DNA of 32,740 nucleotides from Azolla pinnata (taxonomy: Eukaryota > Streptophyta > Polypodiopsida > Salviniales > Salviniaceae): assembly GCA_037176905.1 (NCBI GenBank), contig JBBBWG010026347.1:39227-71966 (forward strand), given 5' to 3'. Both the position numbers and the translations under genes were made by a program. This document shows positions 15,111 to 24,240 of the stretch, in pieces; the stretch's first letter is position 1, and each line of letters opens with the position of its first letter. The notes under the pieces are model-generated. The model saw nothing but the letters and a program-made list of their open reading frames with translations, made no database searches and was not told where the DNA came from.

Positions 15111-15676
15111 CCGTAGCGGACCACGACTCTACATGGAGTGGACACAAGCTTTCTGACTCTGTCCGAAGTGAGTACAAGCCGCGCCGCCGAAGTCCGAGTT
15201 GCCGTCGGACTTATACGCCTAGTCGGTGTCGGGAGGACTCTTCCGAAACGGATGTCGGCCAAAATACTTCTACACGGAGTGACACAAGCCACTGGCTCTG
15301 CCCGAAGGGTATACGAAGCACTGTCAAAGAGAGTACGACAATCGAAATCGTGATCTAGTCGTACACTACACGAACTAGACCGCGAAGAAGCGTTTTACCG
15401 TCAGCTACGGAAAAACGGTCGTAACTCCCTGTGGGTTACTCCAAAATCAGTTCCGAATCTCTTGTTCTCTCCTTGACGTCGAGACAAACACAATGATGTG
15501 TCGTACAGCCAAAGACGTCGTCGGAAACTCTCAGTATGCAAAGCCTTTTGCACGCCGGTCGGAAGTTACGGTTGGCCGTAACTGTCTTGGATCTTCTCTA
15601 TACCGCACGTTCTTCACGTCCACTCGAAGCAGAATACAGCTAGAGAGCAGCAACGGTAGATGACGGCCTGCAGCGG

Positions 15677-16301
15677 TGTCGTAGTGTACATGGTACACCC
15701 CTTCAAAATAGTAGGGCCATGAGTACACATATCATGTCAAATCTTGCACCTCCACATTATTAAATCGAGAGCTTTCTACTACACTAACATCTCATGAGTG
15801 AAACTAAATGCATCCACATAGGATAGAAGCCTTTCACTTACAAGAGAAACATGCATGCACGACTAGTGTGCATGCACACATGCACAAATAGCCTGCACAC
15901 AAATAGCCTACAATGCACAAATAATCTACATGCACAATTAGCCTACGCACAATTAGCCTACATGCACAAATAGGCTACATACACGAATAGCTTAAGGGCA
16001 CAAATAGCATGCATACAATACGTTTATAGCGTCACTACAGCTATATAATCAGGGGAGCGGAAGCCCTGAGGGAGGGGCCCCGGGAACTCTGTATCATCCC
16101 ATCTTCATGGAATTCATCAATTGACAAGTTCAGCCATCAGATGATCATTCTTTCTCAATATATTCTTTAAGTTCAACATCCAAGCCATTCTTGTTGTTGT
16201 CAATCTTGCTTCCTTCCTTTCCAATCCCTTCCTCTCCTCGTCAAAGACCCCGGTGGTCATCACCCGACTCACGTAGAGATCCGGTGCCGTACGGCACGAC
16301 A
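15677..16301. mobile_element. Nested insertion with TG..CA ends in copia A leader
   Basis: Alignment by eye to copy B, which runs straight from GACGGCCTGTAGCGG into ACGAACC, shows extra sequence here. The insert begins TGTCGT and ends ACGACA (a perfect 6-bp terminal inverted repeat with LTR-like TG..CA) and is flanked by GCGG on both sides (15673-15676 and 16302-16305). About 625 bp with no coding frame suggests a solo LTR or small non-autonomous element. It contains a minisatellite (about 15855-16010). Confidence 0.6.
15855..16010 (+). repeat. TGCACAAATAGCCTACA minisatellite
   Basis: About eight degenerate 14-18-bp units of TGCACAAATAGCCTACA type within the nested insertion. AATAGCC/AATTAGCC alternates with ATGCAC. 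Confidence 0.75.
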
Positions 16302-16314
16302 GCGGACGAACCGC

Positions 16315-16326
16315 GCTCTGATACCA
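16315..16326 (-). other. Copia A primer binding site (initiator tRNA-Met)
   Basis: On the minus strand TGGTATCAGAGC follows the 5' LTR end after two bases. This 12-mer is complementary to the 3' end of plant initiator tRNA-Met and is the usual copia primer site. It fixes the element's orientation and the LTR boundary. Confidence 0.9.
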
Positions 16327-16328
16327 AA

Positions 16329-16670
16329 TGTTGGGGACGAAAGTCGTCAGGCGGAACAAGCGCTGGCCTCCAGCAGTATAGTGGAAGCGTCAAGAAGTGG
16401 GTAGATGGTGAGAGAAGATCAGATCTGAAGGAGGAGGCTTCAAATTTGAGGCATCAAGATGTGGCGGCCAAGACACGAGAGAGTGTGAGAGAGAGATAGG
16501 CACAAAATGGAACTTCCATTAACTGAGTTGGAGCAACCAACTTTGGACGACCATACAAGCCTGGTATTTATACCCCCAAGCTAGGGCACAAGCCATTCCG
16601 ACATATTACAAATATAGCCCGTCCACTTATGGACAATGTGAACACGGCCATTAGATGCCCGTATTCGACA
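16329..16670 (-). repeat. Copia A 5' LTR (342 bp)
   Basis: Runs from TGTTGGGG (plus view) to ATTCGACA, matching the other two LTRs of this family at 29650-29993 and 32468 onward. On the sense (minus) strand it holds TATAAATA (16572-16565) followed by a CT-rich transcribed part, the expected U3-R-U5 order. Confidence 0.85.
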
Positions 16671-16998
16671 CGCACATGGGAACCCGTCGATAATGTTTGT
16701 AATGCTCAAACTCTTATCGATGACTTCCATTGATGCTATCCCATCAAACCCGGGTTTGCATTGTTAACGACTCCTTCCACTCGTCGTTTTAGAGGGGGGG
16801 ATAGACTGTTAGAACTAGGGAAGAGATTGAATGATTGAAGGAAGATATAAGAGTAGAGAAGAAGAGAGGAGAGTGGATGGATAACAAAAGAGTGAGTTTA
16901 TTAGAACAGAATGAGTACAAGAGGAGTTGGATACAAGAAAGGCTTAAGACTGAAGATTGCCGTTGATTCAAATTGATTTGATATGATGTATATGTCTC

Positions 16999-17006
16999 TA
17001 TTTATA
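16999..17006 (-). promoter_or_regulatory. TATA box of heat-shock-type LTR
   Basis: TATAAATA on the minus strand, about 17 bp downstream of the nearest heat-shock repeat in that orientation. Confidence 0.5.
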
Positions 17007-17022
17007 GGATTAGCCTAGAGAT

Positions 17023-17101
17023 TTCTAGAAGGTTCTAGAACGTTCTATTCCTAGAATATTCTAGGATGCTCTAGAAGGTTCTAGAATGTTCTAGAAAGTT
17101 C
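17023..17101. promoter_or_regulatory. Heat-shock element array (nTTCnnGAA)
   Basis: 17023-17045 reads TTC-GAA-TTC-GAA-TTC with exact 2-base spacers, five perfect alternating units. 17069-17101 gives about seven more, the first imperfect (CTC). Decayed units (TTCCTAGAA, TTCTAGGA) lie between. Three units are the usual minimum for heat-shock factor trimers, so this is an unusually dense potential HSF platform next to a TATA box. Confidence 0.7.
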
Positions 17102-17199
17102 CAGAGTTTTCTTTGAATACAATAATCACTATATCATGAAAAGATAGGCTTTAACATTTCATGTCATGATAAGCTACTTCAATGGTTCCTGGTGAAGCC

Positions 17200-17277
17200 C
17201 TAATGCTCATTGATTCCTTACAACGACTTCTTTTTGGTCTAATGCTCATTGATTCCTTACAACGGCTTCTTTTTGGC
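17200..17277 (+). repeat. 39-bp direct duplication
   Basis: Two near-identical tandem copies of CTAATGCTCATTGATTCCTT plus 19 bp (17200-17238 and 17239-17277), differing at about two bases. The rest of 17157-17640 shows no gene. Confidence 0.85.
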
Positions 17278-17640
17278 CTGAAGTACTAGAGACTGTGAAG
17301 GAGACTAGCATAAGAGAAATCCTGATCAAAGCGGACGAGGTATGGGAAGCAATAGGTTGGGAGTGCTCGGTGGATCGTACGAGTGTACAAGCGTTGTGCC
17401 AGCTTTAGGATGTATTCGTGGACGAGGAAAGGGACACATGGAAAACGAGGTCGACTCATCATGCATACTTGAGAGCTGAAATGGTGGGAAGATGAAGGTA
17501 CCAACAATCAAGCTTACATCAAATATCGAGCAATGGACAAATCTACAAAAGGTGTTTGAGGAGAGAGAAGATACAATTACCTATGCATCGTGCTGACCGC
17601 AAGAAATTTCTGTTGAAGAAAGGTAGAAACAACTAGATCA

Positions 17641-17947
17641 ACGTGGGCAACATGTGAGGTTGTAACTTCTACCATCGAGCCACCAATTAATCTAAGGAAA
17701 TTGCTTGAAGAAAGAGCTCCACAACAACAAGAAGAACCACCACAACAAAACCAATTACCAGTACAACAACCACAATCACCACAATTGCAACAACAACAAC
17801 AACAACAACAAAAGAGGTTGGAGGAAGATCATCAAAACTCGTCTCTTTTGAAGAGAAATCCAATTTTGGTGGAACCTACCCAACTCCATTCGATTGAACA
17901 AAAGGTACAAAGAAAGAATTATCTGAAGAAAGTGAAGAGCCAATCGA
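17641..17947 (+). pseudogene. Gln-rich coding fragment cut by CACTA insertion
   Basis: The plus frame reads EPPINLRKLLEERAPQQQEE, then poly-Gln and a Lys-rich segment up to KKVKSQS. There is no ATG at its start and the CACTA terminal repeat begins within it at 17948. It resembles a low-complexity linker, perhaps of a retrotransposon polyprotein, but I recognise no domain. Confidence 0.3.
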
Positions 17948-17962
17948 CACTACAAGGTATTA
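17948..17962 (+). repeat. CACTA left terminal repeat
   Basis: CACTACAAGGTATTA. CACTACAAG is the classic En/Spm terminus. The preceding CGA (17945-17947) would be the 3-bp target duplication, which cannot be checked because the right end is absent. Confidence 0.65.
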
Positions 17963-17965
17963 AGC

Positions 17966-18790
17966 TGGTTGCCGGGAGATTTACCGCAAAAAATCATTTG
18001 CAAAAGATCAGAAAAAGTCGTGGCAAACGACATTTTGGTTTGCCGCGAAATTTTGCCGCGACCTTTGCTGCGACTTTGCCGCGACTTTTTTCAGAATCTT
18101 TGCCGCGAGATTCGCCGCGACTTCGTTGCGAGTATTTCTGTAAATTTTGCCGCGACATTTACCGCGAAAATTACCATGTTTATTTCTGGACATTTTACCG
18201 CTATATTGCCGTCTTTTTACCGCGTGCTTTACCGCGACTATTGCAACAAGTATTACCGGAAAGTTGCCGCGAACGTTGCCGCGAACGTTGCCTCGAGCTT
18301 TACTGCAAGTTTGCCGCAACTATTGCTGGACATTTGCTGGGAATTTGCTGCAACTTTGCTGTGAGTGTTACTGGTCATTTGCTGTGTCTGTTGCTGCAAG
18401 TTTGCCGGGTGTTTTGCTGGACGTTTGCTGTGACTGTTGCTGCATGTTTGCCGCGTCCTTTGCTAGAAAGTTACTACGAGTTATGTTGGATAGTTGCTGC
18501 TTTATTGGTACTAGCTTGCCGCATGTTTGCTGCAATTTTGCCCTTTGTTATTGCAAATTTGCCGTGTGGTAAACCCTAATTTGTTGCGTGTTTGCTGGAT
18601 ATTTGCTGCAATTTTGCTGCGTGTTTGTTGCAAATTTGCCACATATTTGCTGCAACTTTGTCACGTGGTTGCTGCTAATTTGTGCGTGGTTGCTACTAAT
18701 TTGTGTGTGTTTGCTGGATATTTGCTGCAAATATTGCTGCAAATTTGCCACGTGTTTGTTGCAATTTTGCCGTGTCATTGCATCGATTTA
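17966..18790 (+). repeat. 12-bp motif array, CACTA subterminal region
   Basis: Dozens of degenerate copies of TTTGCCGCGA with 1-3-base linkers, giving a roughly 12-bp period. The left part (18030-18300) is rich in GCCGCGA; the right part is mostly GCTGCAA or GCTGGA. Because 12 is a multiple of 3, long stop-free frames appear in several registers (for example 17969-18364 and 18147-18572); these are repeat artefacts and not genes. It lies directly inside the CACTA terminus. Confidence 0.85.
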
Positions 18791-19694
18791 GCTAGACTTT
18801 TGCCAGGATTTAAATGGAAAATTAAACGATTCTTTTTCCATAATATTTTGTGATCGAATGCTTTCTTGATCGATAATTAGCGATATAATAATAGAAATAT
18901 TTTTAATTAGAATTAAATTATTAAATACCCAAATTGCGATTCTGAAAGTGAAATATTGCCAAATCTATTACATTGAGGAACAATACAAGGTAAATGTTAC
19001 AAGTTAGGGTTTGCAATACAAGTTAGGGTTTAGGGAGGTAAACCAAAACAAAATCTAAGGGGAAGGGCCATATTCACTAGGGTTATTATCATCGTAAATA
19101 TCTAACCCTAGTGTTGGATTACCAGACCCGGGGTCGGTGTGGGTCGCCTAGGTGTCAACTGGTGATGATGCGCCGCTTTGCTTTGGGTTCTGCTCGAATT
19201 CCCGAGCAACTGGTATATCTTTGGTTGCACCCTCCAAGTTGGCATTGTCGCCCAACCCTAGAATCAGCTGGTCGTCCGTGATCACTATTGTCTAGAGATT
19301 GTACGTAAGTGATCTATAAGTGTATAGAGTCTAATCATGTTGTAATTGTGATGTCAAGTGTGTGTATATGCACACGATCATACTATTTTTATGTGTATGT
19401 GTTGATGTCTAGTGCCTTAGAGAGTGTGTGTGTCTGTGTGTGAAAGGATTAAAGGGTATGCCCCTCTTCACATCTCATTGTAATGACATGACTTGTAATT
19501 ATAAAAACCCCATAAGGGTGGAATGGAAGGACAAAAAATTTTTCTCTCTAACTTCCCTCTCCCTCTCTCTTGCACGTCCCATCCATCTCTCTCACCCTCT
19601 CACGTTCAACCCCCTTGGGCGGGGGGTGGAGCCACTCTAGGCTCTACCCCCCACCCCACAATCCCCGACTTCTAAAATACATCTAGGACTCTCG
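18791..19694. other. 3' flank of TNP1-like gene within CACTA element
   Basis: AT-rich DNA with two TTAGGGTTT patches near 19005-19035, TG-rich microsatellite near 19360-19442, and CT-rich sequence near 19545-19600. No coding frame was recognised. Contains the inverted repeat listed at 19075. Confidence 0.4.
19075..19113. other. Perfect 11-bp inverted repeat, CACTAGGGTTA
   Basis: CACTAGGGTTA (19075-19085) is followed after 17 bases by TAACCCTAGTG (19103-19113). It could form a hairpin, or mark the ends of a tiny insertion. No function can be assigned. Confidence 0.5.
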
Positions 19695-20843
19695 TCATGG
19701 ATGTAATCGGCGATACTCCTCCTCGTCCGGATACGGCCGACGACCAACGAGCTCCATCTACAGAAAAACATTGATCGCTTTTAATTAGGGTTACAATTAA
19801 TTAATAATTTATTAATTAAGTACTCATTTATAATTTACTTAAATACTTACAAACTCGGCCCTGAAAGTTGTAGCACCTCCGCTACCCCATCTGACTGCCG
19901 ACCCTAACCTGATTTGGGTCGCACGCGCAGCGACATGTTGAGCAGACCGTTCTGACGCCCCTTGTGCTAAAGCTGCTCTCCACTCGACATCGTGAACGCT
20001 CCGGGGCCTGCCACCATCTAATCATGGCGGTAATCCAGTTGCCTCCCGGTCTACTACTGCCCGAGTAGCTCTCGTGTATCCGCTCTGACGGTTCGCGATA
20101 TGGCCGAGTATCGTCCGGCGAAGCCAAACTGAACTCACTGCTAAGTGCTCGGGCATGGGGTAACGGGTGTGAAATGCAGATATGATCTGCTTGATCACCC
20201 CATCTCTGTATGTTGAGGGGTCGTACACATTACGGACAGGTACTGTGACAAGCTCGAGCAGGTATCGACGTGCGCCTCGACCTAATCTATCAGTCACGAT
20301 ACCCCCATTGTTGTCGAGTGTGTAGAATAATTGGCCGATAGGGGTTTCCCGAGTAACTCGATCGTTGCTTGCAGCGACGATGTGTGCTTTGCCATCGACA
20401 TCATCATCGCCTCTGCAACACCCACGATGTTCACGTCCCGAACTATGGGAGGCGGGGCTCGCATGTGCAGATGTGCCGGGACTCGATCTGGTCTGACTCG
20501 AGGCAAGGCTCGCTCGCAACGATGAGGCCGAGGCTGAACCAGGGGACGTCAGCCGTGGGGTGGAGCCGGTCCTAGGCCGAGTGAGAGGGGGAGGCATAGC
20601 TGGACTCCCTGCAGTGGAGTTCGTGGATAGGCGACGACGCCGCTGCACGTCGTGTCGCACGACAGCACGAGGGCTATCTCGTGGGGTGGGTTCACCTAGG
20701 GGCGTGCTCCAAGCTGTCTGGGGTGTGACGATACTACGAGTGGTGGCCAAACTCGCATCAAATGACCCTGGCCGACCCCTCACTGGTGGGACCGGAGGTG
20801 GGCGCCATGCCATATATGGTCCCATCTCCTCAGGTGGGGGCAT
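19695..20843 (-). pseudogene. TNP1/Ptta-like CACTA accessory protein (PF03004-like)
   Basis: Two exons, 20843-19851 and 19757-19695, joined by a 93-bp intron with GTAAGT donor and CTGTAG acceptor. After a Pro/Ser/Arg-rich N-terminus the conserved part starts near residue 160: GQLFYTLDNNGG, DGVIKQIISAFHTRYPMPEH, SSVWLRRTILGHIANRQSGY, then ASERSAQHVAARATQIRLGS, GSGGATTFRAEF and, across the splice, MELVGRRPYPDEEEYRRLHP. The order (basic helix, W motif, RAS-type stretch, G-S/T-F-x-E, then P-x-x-E-E-x-x-R-x-H) resembles the Ptta/En/Spm second-ORF family that includes DNA-binding partners of CACTA transposases. One in-frame TGA (20024-20022) interrupts it. Family assignment is by eye. Confidence 0.6.
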
Positions 20844-20994
20844 TCCACCAAAGTGCTTGGATTTGATGTTGTCATTCTCTCATGGCAGCATGATAACTCC
20901 GCCACTCAGCCTCCAAGGAAAGTGGTATCGGCAATCTATCATCTATCAGACATTGAAAATTTGTGTTTAATGTCTAGGGTCAACATTCATGTAA

Positions 20995-21360
20995 TTTAGG
21001 GTTTAGGGTTTTTCAACCAAAAACCGGTTTTCCTACCAGATTAGGGTTTCCAGGAATTTATGGTTTTTTGAAATTTAGGGTTTCCAGAAATTTAGGGTTT
21101 AACGCTAATTTGGGTTTAGGGTTTTTCAACCAATCTTGGGTTTTTCTACTAGATTAGGGTTTAGGGTGATTTAAGGTTTAGGGTAATTTAGGGTTTAGGG
21201 CCATTTTAGGGATTAGGGTTTCCTTCAAATTTAGGGTTTCAATCAAATTTAGGGTTTCCTTCAAATTTAGGGTTTAAGGTCATTTTAGGGATTAGGGTTT
21301 CCTTCAAATTTAGGATTTAGGGTCATTTTAGGGATTAAGCTTTAGGGGAAAGTTAGGATT
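20995..21360 (+). repeat. TTTAGGG-type repeats in CACTA central region
   Basis: About 25 copies of TTTAGGG or ATTTAGGGTTT with variable spacers (CCTTCAAATTTAGGG, GGTCATTTTAGGGATTA). Too irregular for telomerase product. A similar, reverse-oriented TTTAGGG/CCCTAAA-containing stretch sits in the second CACTA fragment near 30960-31190. Confidence 0.8.
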
Positions 21361-21368
21361 TCACTACG

Positions 21369-21572
21369 TTTCACTAATTACACTCCACATTTCACTAATT
21401 CCACTATTTTCACACCACATTTCACTAATCACACTCCACATTTCACTAATTCCACTATTTTCACACCACATTTCACTAATTACACTCCACTTTTCAGTAA
21501 TTCCACTATTTTCACACACATTTCACTAATTACACTCCACATTTCAGTAATTCCACTATTTTCACACCAAAC
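21369..21572 (+). repeat. 51-bp tandem repeat, TTTCACTAATT type
   Basis: Four copies starting at 21369, 21420, 21471 and 21521. Each holds TTTCACTAATTACACTCCAC and TTTCACTAATTCCACTATTT. Decayed TTTCA(C/G)TAATT units continue to about 21940. The reverse complement, ATTAGTGAAATTTGG, recurs at about 30730-30950 in the inverted CACTA fragment. Confidence 0.85.
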
Positions 21573-21949
21573 TTCAGTAATGTCACGAGAAATTTCATGT
21601 ATTTCTCAAATTTTATACCAAATTTCAGTAATTTCACGAATTTCATACCAAAAACCCCTATTACTAAAAAAATTACACTAATCTCAAGACAAATTCCACT
21701 AATTAATCATGAAGTACAATGTTTTCATGAAATAAAATACTAGGGATTAGACAAAAACAGCTAATTCATGACACATTCCCCTAATTCACAACACATTTCA
21801 CTAATTCACGACAAATTTCACCACAAATTTGACTAATACAGGCAAACACCACAAAATTAACAACAAATTCCACTAATTCCGCAACAAATTTCGCTAATAA
21901 AGCTCGATCACCACTAATTTGCCCCCAAATTCATTTACTTACTTGCTAA

Positions 21950-22260
21950 TTAAGCAGCAGATGCAGCAACAGCAGCAGTAGCAGACACAGCAGCAGCAAC
22001 AACAACAAAAGTAGTAGCAGTAGAAGAAGCAGTAGAAGCGGCAACAACAGTAGCAGTAGTAGTAGCAGTAGCAGACACAGCAGTAGCAACAACAGAAGCA
22101 ACAACAGAAGCAGAAGCAGTAGCAGAGCAGCAGAAGAAGCAGCAGCAGTAGCAGAACAGCAAGGGGTGAGCAGCACGACGAGCAAAGGCGGGCAAGAGAG
22201 AGCAAGAGAGCAGGGGCGAGCAAGGGCGAGCAAGAGCGAGTAGAAGGGAAAAAGAAGAGA
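21950..22260. repeat. GCA/GTA-rich low-complexity block
   Basis: AGCAGCAGTAGCAACAAC-type triplet repeats, grading into GAGCAAGAGAGC. Long minus-strand poly-Leu/Cys frames are composition artefacts. The equivalent block in the inverted copy (30375-30660) reads CTGCTCCTGCTCC. Confidence 0.8.
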
Positions 22261-22324
22261 TAGAGCAGGAATGAGCAGAAGGGAGCTAGGGTTTGGATTT
22301 TGGGGGAAAAAAAACCCCAGCTGT

Positions 22325-22455
22325 TGTTTGCCGCGCAGTTACTGCGAACCAACAGAATAACAACCGTGTAGTTGCCGCGACTCAGCCGTCTGTTTGCCGC
22401 GAATTTGCCGCAAAGTTGCCGCGCTCCGTTAACCGCGAAATTGTGCTGCAAGTTC
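22325..22455 (+). repeat. TTTGCCGCGA motif cluster before transposase start
   Basis: About eight copies of the 12-bp CACTA motif (GTTTGCCGCG, ACTGCGAAC, GTTGCCGCGA, TTTGCCGCAA) lie just upstream of the transposase ATG at 22469. A TTCACAG that could be a splice acceptor ends the cluster, so this may be a leader intron. Confidence 0.75.
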
Positions 22456-23238
22456 ACAGGAGTTATCAATGGATGCTGATCCACACCACAACAGTTCAGA
22501 GTCATCCTCGACTGATGCAGAGGAGTTGCGCATGATACACATCGGCCAATGGGGAGCTCGTACCATTCGATGTTGGTGTGACCGATGTAGGAAAAGATTT
22601 AGGTGAGCTCGTAGTGTAGTGCACGATCATATACACAGATGGGGCCGTTGGAATCCTGAAGAGTCACCCCATGATGTTCCGCGAGCTCGTCGTGTAGTCC
22701 TGAAGAAGAAGAGGCGCGTGTACGACAACGTTTGAATGAAGCAGTGGATGATCTAGAGGGTTTAGCGGCGCAAGAACAGGATCCCAATGAGCAAATGGAA
22801 GATATGATTGAAGATCTGCATCGACCAGCACGTCGGCAGGGATTTGGACGTTAGGCAAGGGAAGGCCCCACTTCCGACTTATCGACGCTACTACAAGCTG
22901 CAAGAACACCAATTTACGATGGAGCTAGCTTCTCTGTGCTTTGGGCAGTGATGGAGATCATGAATCTCCAAACATCATATGGACGGAGTAATGTATCGAT
23001 GGATGCATTACTAAGTCTCATGGGGAAGATGTTGCCGCAACCCCATCATCTTCCAGCTACGCGCGAAGATGCAAGGAAGTAGATGATCACATTGCATGGG
23101 CTCGACTACATCCGAATCCATACATGTATCAACAACTGTGTGCTATTCCGAGGTGAATTAGCAGATCTGTTTGAATGCCCCAAGTGTGGAGAGGCCAAGT
23201 ATCGACGGGATGTATCATCATTGCAAGTTCCTCGCATG

Positions 23239-23427
23239 GTTAGCCTGAAACTATATTGTTTACACATATTACCGCGTGTTTGCCATGTTGCAGCAACTTT
23301 GCTGCAAGTTTGCCACGTGTTTGCTGCAAAATAGCTGCATTGTTGCCGCGAATTTGCAGCATGTTGCTGCAAAATTGTTGCAACTCTGATTTGCAACCGT
23401 AATCCCTAAACATTTGCAAATTACAGG
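23239..23427 (+). other. Transposase intron carrying TTTGCCGCG motif
   Basis: Donor ATG/GTTAGC and acceptor TTACAG/GTATTC join CPKCGEAKY...PRM to VFGHFPVIPRL in frame. About ten motif copies (GTTTGCCATG, TTTGCTGCAAG, GTTGCCGCGAA) fill 23275-23395. Confidence 0.7.
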
Positions 23428-24240
23428 TATTCGGACACTTCCCAGTTATTCCGAGACTTCGTATGATGTTTCAATGTTGGTCCATCCCGTCATTGATGGA
23501 TTGCCGTGTAACACATCGGAGCCAAGAAGGCAAGTGGAGAATACCAGCCGATTCCCCAACGTGGCAACATATCAATAGTAGTTGGCCTGAGTTTGGAGAT
23601 GAACCACGCTACTTGAGGTTGGGGTTAGGGACGGACGGAGTGAACCCATTTGGACTTTGAAGCAGCTCATACAACTTCCTCCACACATGGCGATCAAGGA
23701 GGGTCATATTATGTTGACGCTCCTCATCCCTGGGAAGTACAAGGTCGCAAATATGGATGTGTACCTAGGACCACTTGTCGAAGAGCTGCAAATATTATGG
23801 CAAGGGGTTCCAGTAGAAGATATGTCTAAGGCCCATCCTAATCGCCTATTCAACCTTCGAGCAATTCTAATGTGAACAATGCATGACTTCCCAGGGTTCG
23901 GGTAATGTTCAAGTTAAACCCTCAACCCTAAACCGATTTAGATCTCTTCTATCTACAATTAACGACAATTCAAAATTACTCTAACACAAGTCATTTTCAA
24001 CTCATAGGTTTATCGACCTCAGGGTACCATGCTTGTCCTAGATGTGGACCATCCCTCGTGTCTACACGACCGCCTCACTTCAAATGAGTGATTTATTCAA
24101 ATCACGGTAGATTTCTTCCACCCACGCATCAACGCTACCAAGCAGCTGAAAACGGGAAAACGCCAAGATGTGGCAGTATGAAAGAGTGGAAGGAGATGTG
24201 GGTGCAAGCTAATGGAGAAGTTGTGCCAGGGATGTCCAGG

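Larger units (their letters stand above)
13464..16670 (-). mobile_element. Ty1/copia element copy A, 3'-truncated
   Basis: Minus-strand copia retrotransposon with, in order, 5' LTR (16670-16329), primer site, repeat-rich leader, gag and protease. It ends abruptly near 13464, at the start of the GAG-pre-integrase region, so integrase, reverse transcriptase, RNase H and the 3' LTR are missing. It resembles copy B (27165-29993) closely, in the same orientation. A 625-bp TG..CA insertion sits in its leader. Two in-frame stops in the coding part show it is dead. Confidence 0.85.
16807..17156 (-). repeat. Second LTR-type sequence with heat-shock elements (350 bp)
   Basis: Bounded by TGTTAG and TTTAACA (TG..CA ends). 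Read on the minus strand it has heat-shock-type repeats, then TATAAATA about 20 bp later, then a CT-rich leader with AATAAA, the order of an LTR promoter. No primer site follows its minus-strand end and no matching target duplication is seen, so it is a solo or 3' LTR. A G-rich tract at 16790-16800 would fit a polypurine tract only if the LTR were read on the plus strand, so orientation is not certain. Confidence 0.6.

Noticed and set aside
17969..18853. Overlapping long ORFs on both strands, some Cys/Leu-rich like membrane proteins
   Set aside because: They arise because the 12-bp repeat keeps several frames free of stops; composition follows the repeat and not a protein family.
20995..21360. 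True telomere or chromosome end
   Set aside because: Repeats are irregular, interrupted and lie inside a transposon, with genes on both sides.
21939..22505. Minus-strand 188-residue poly-Cys/Leu/Tyr ORF
   Set aside because: It is the reverse reading of a GCA/GTA triplet block and the motif cluster; no domain.
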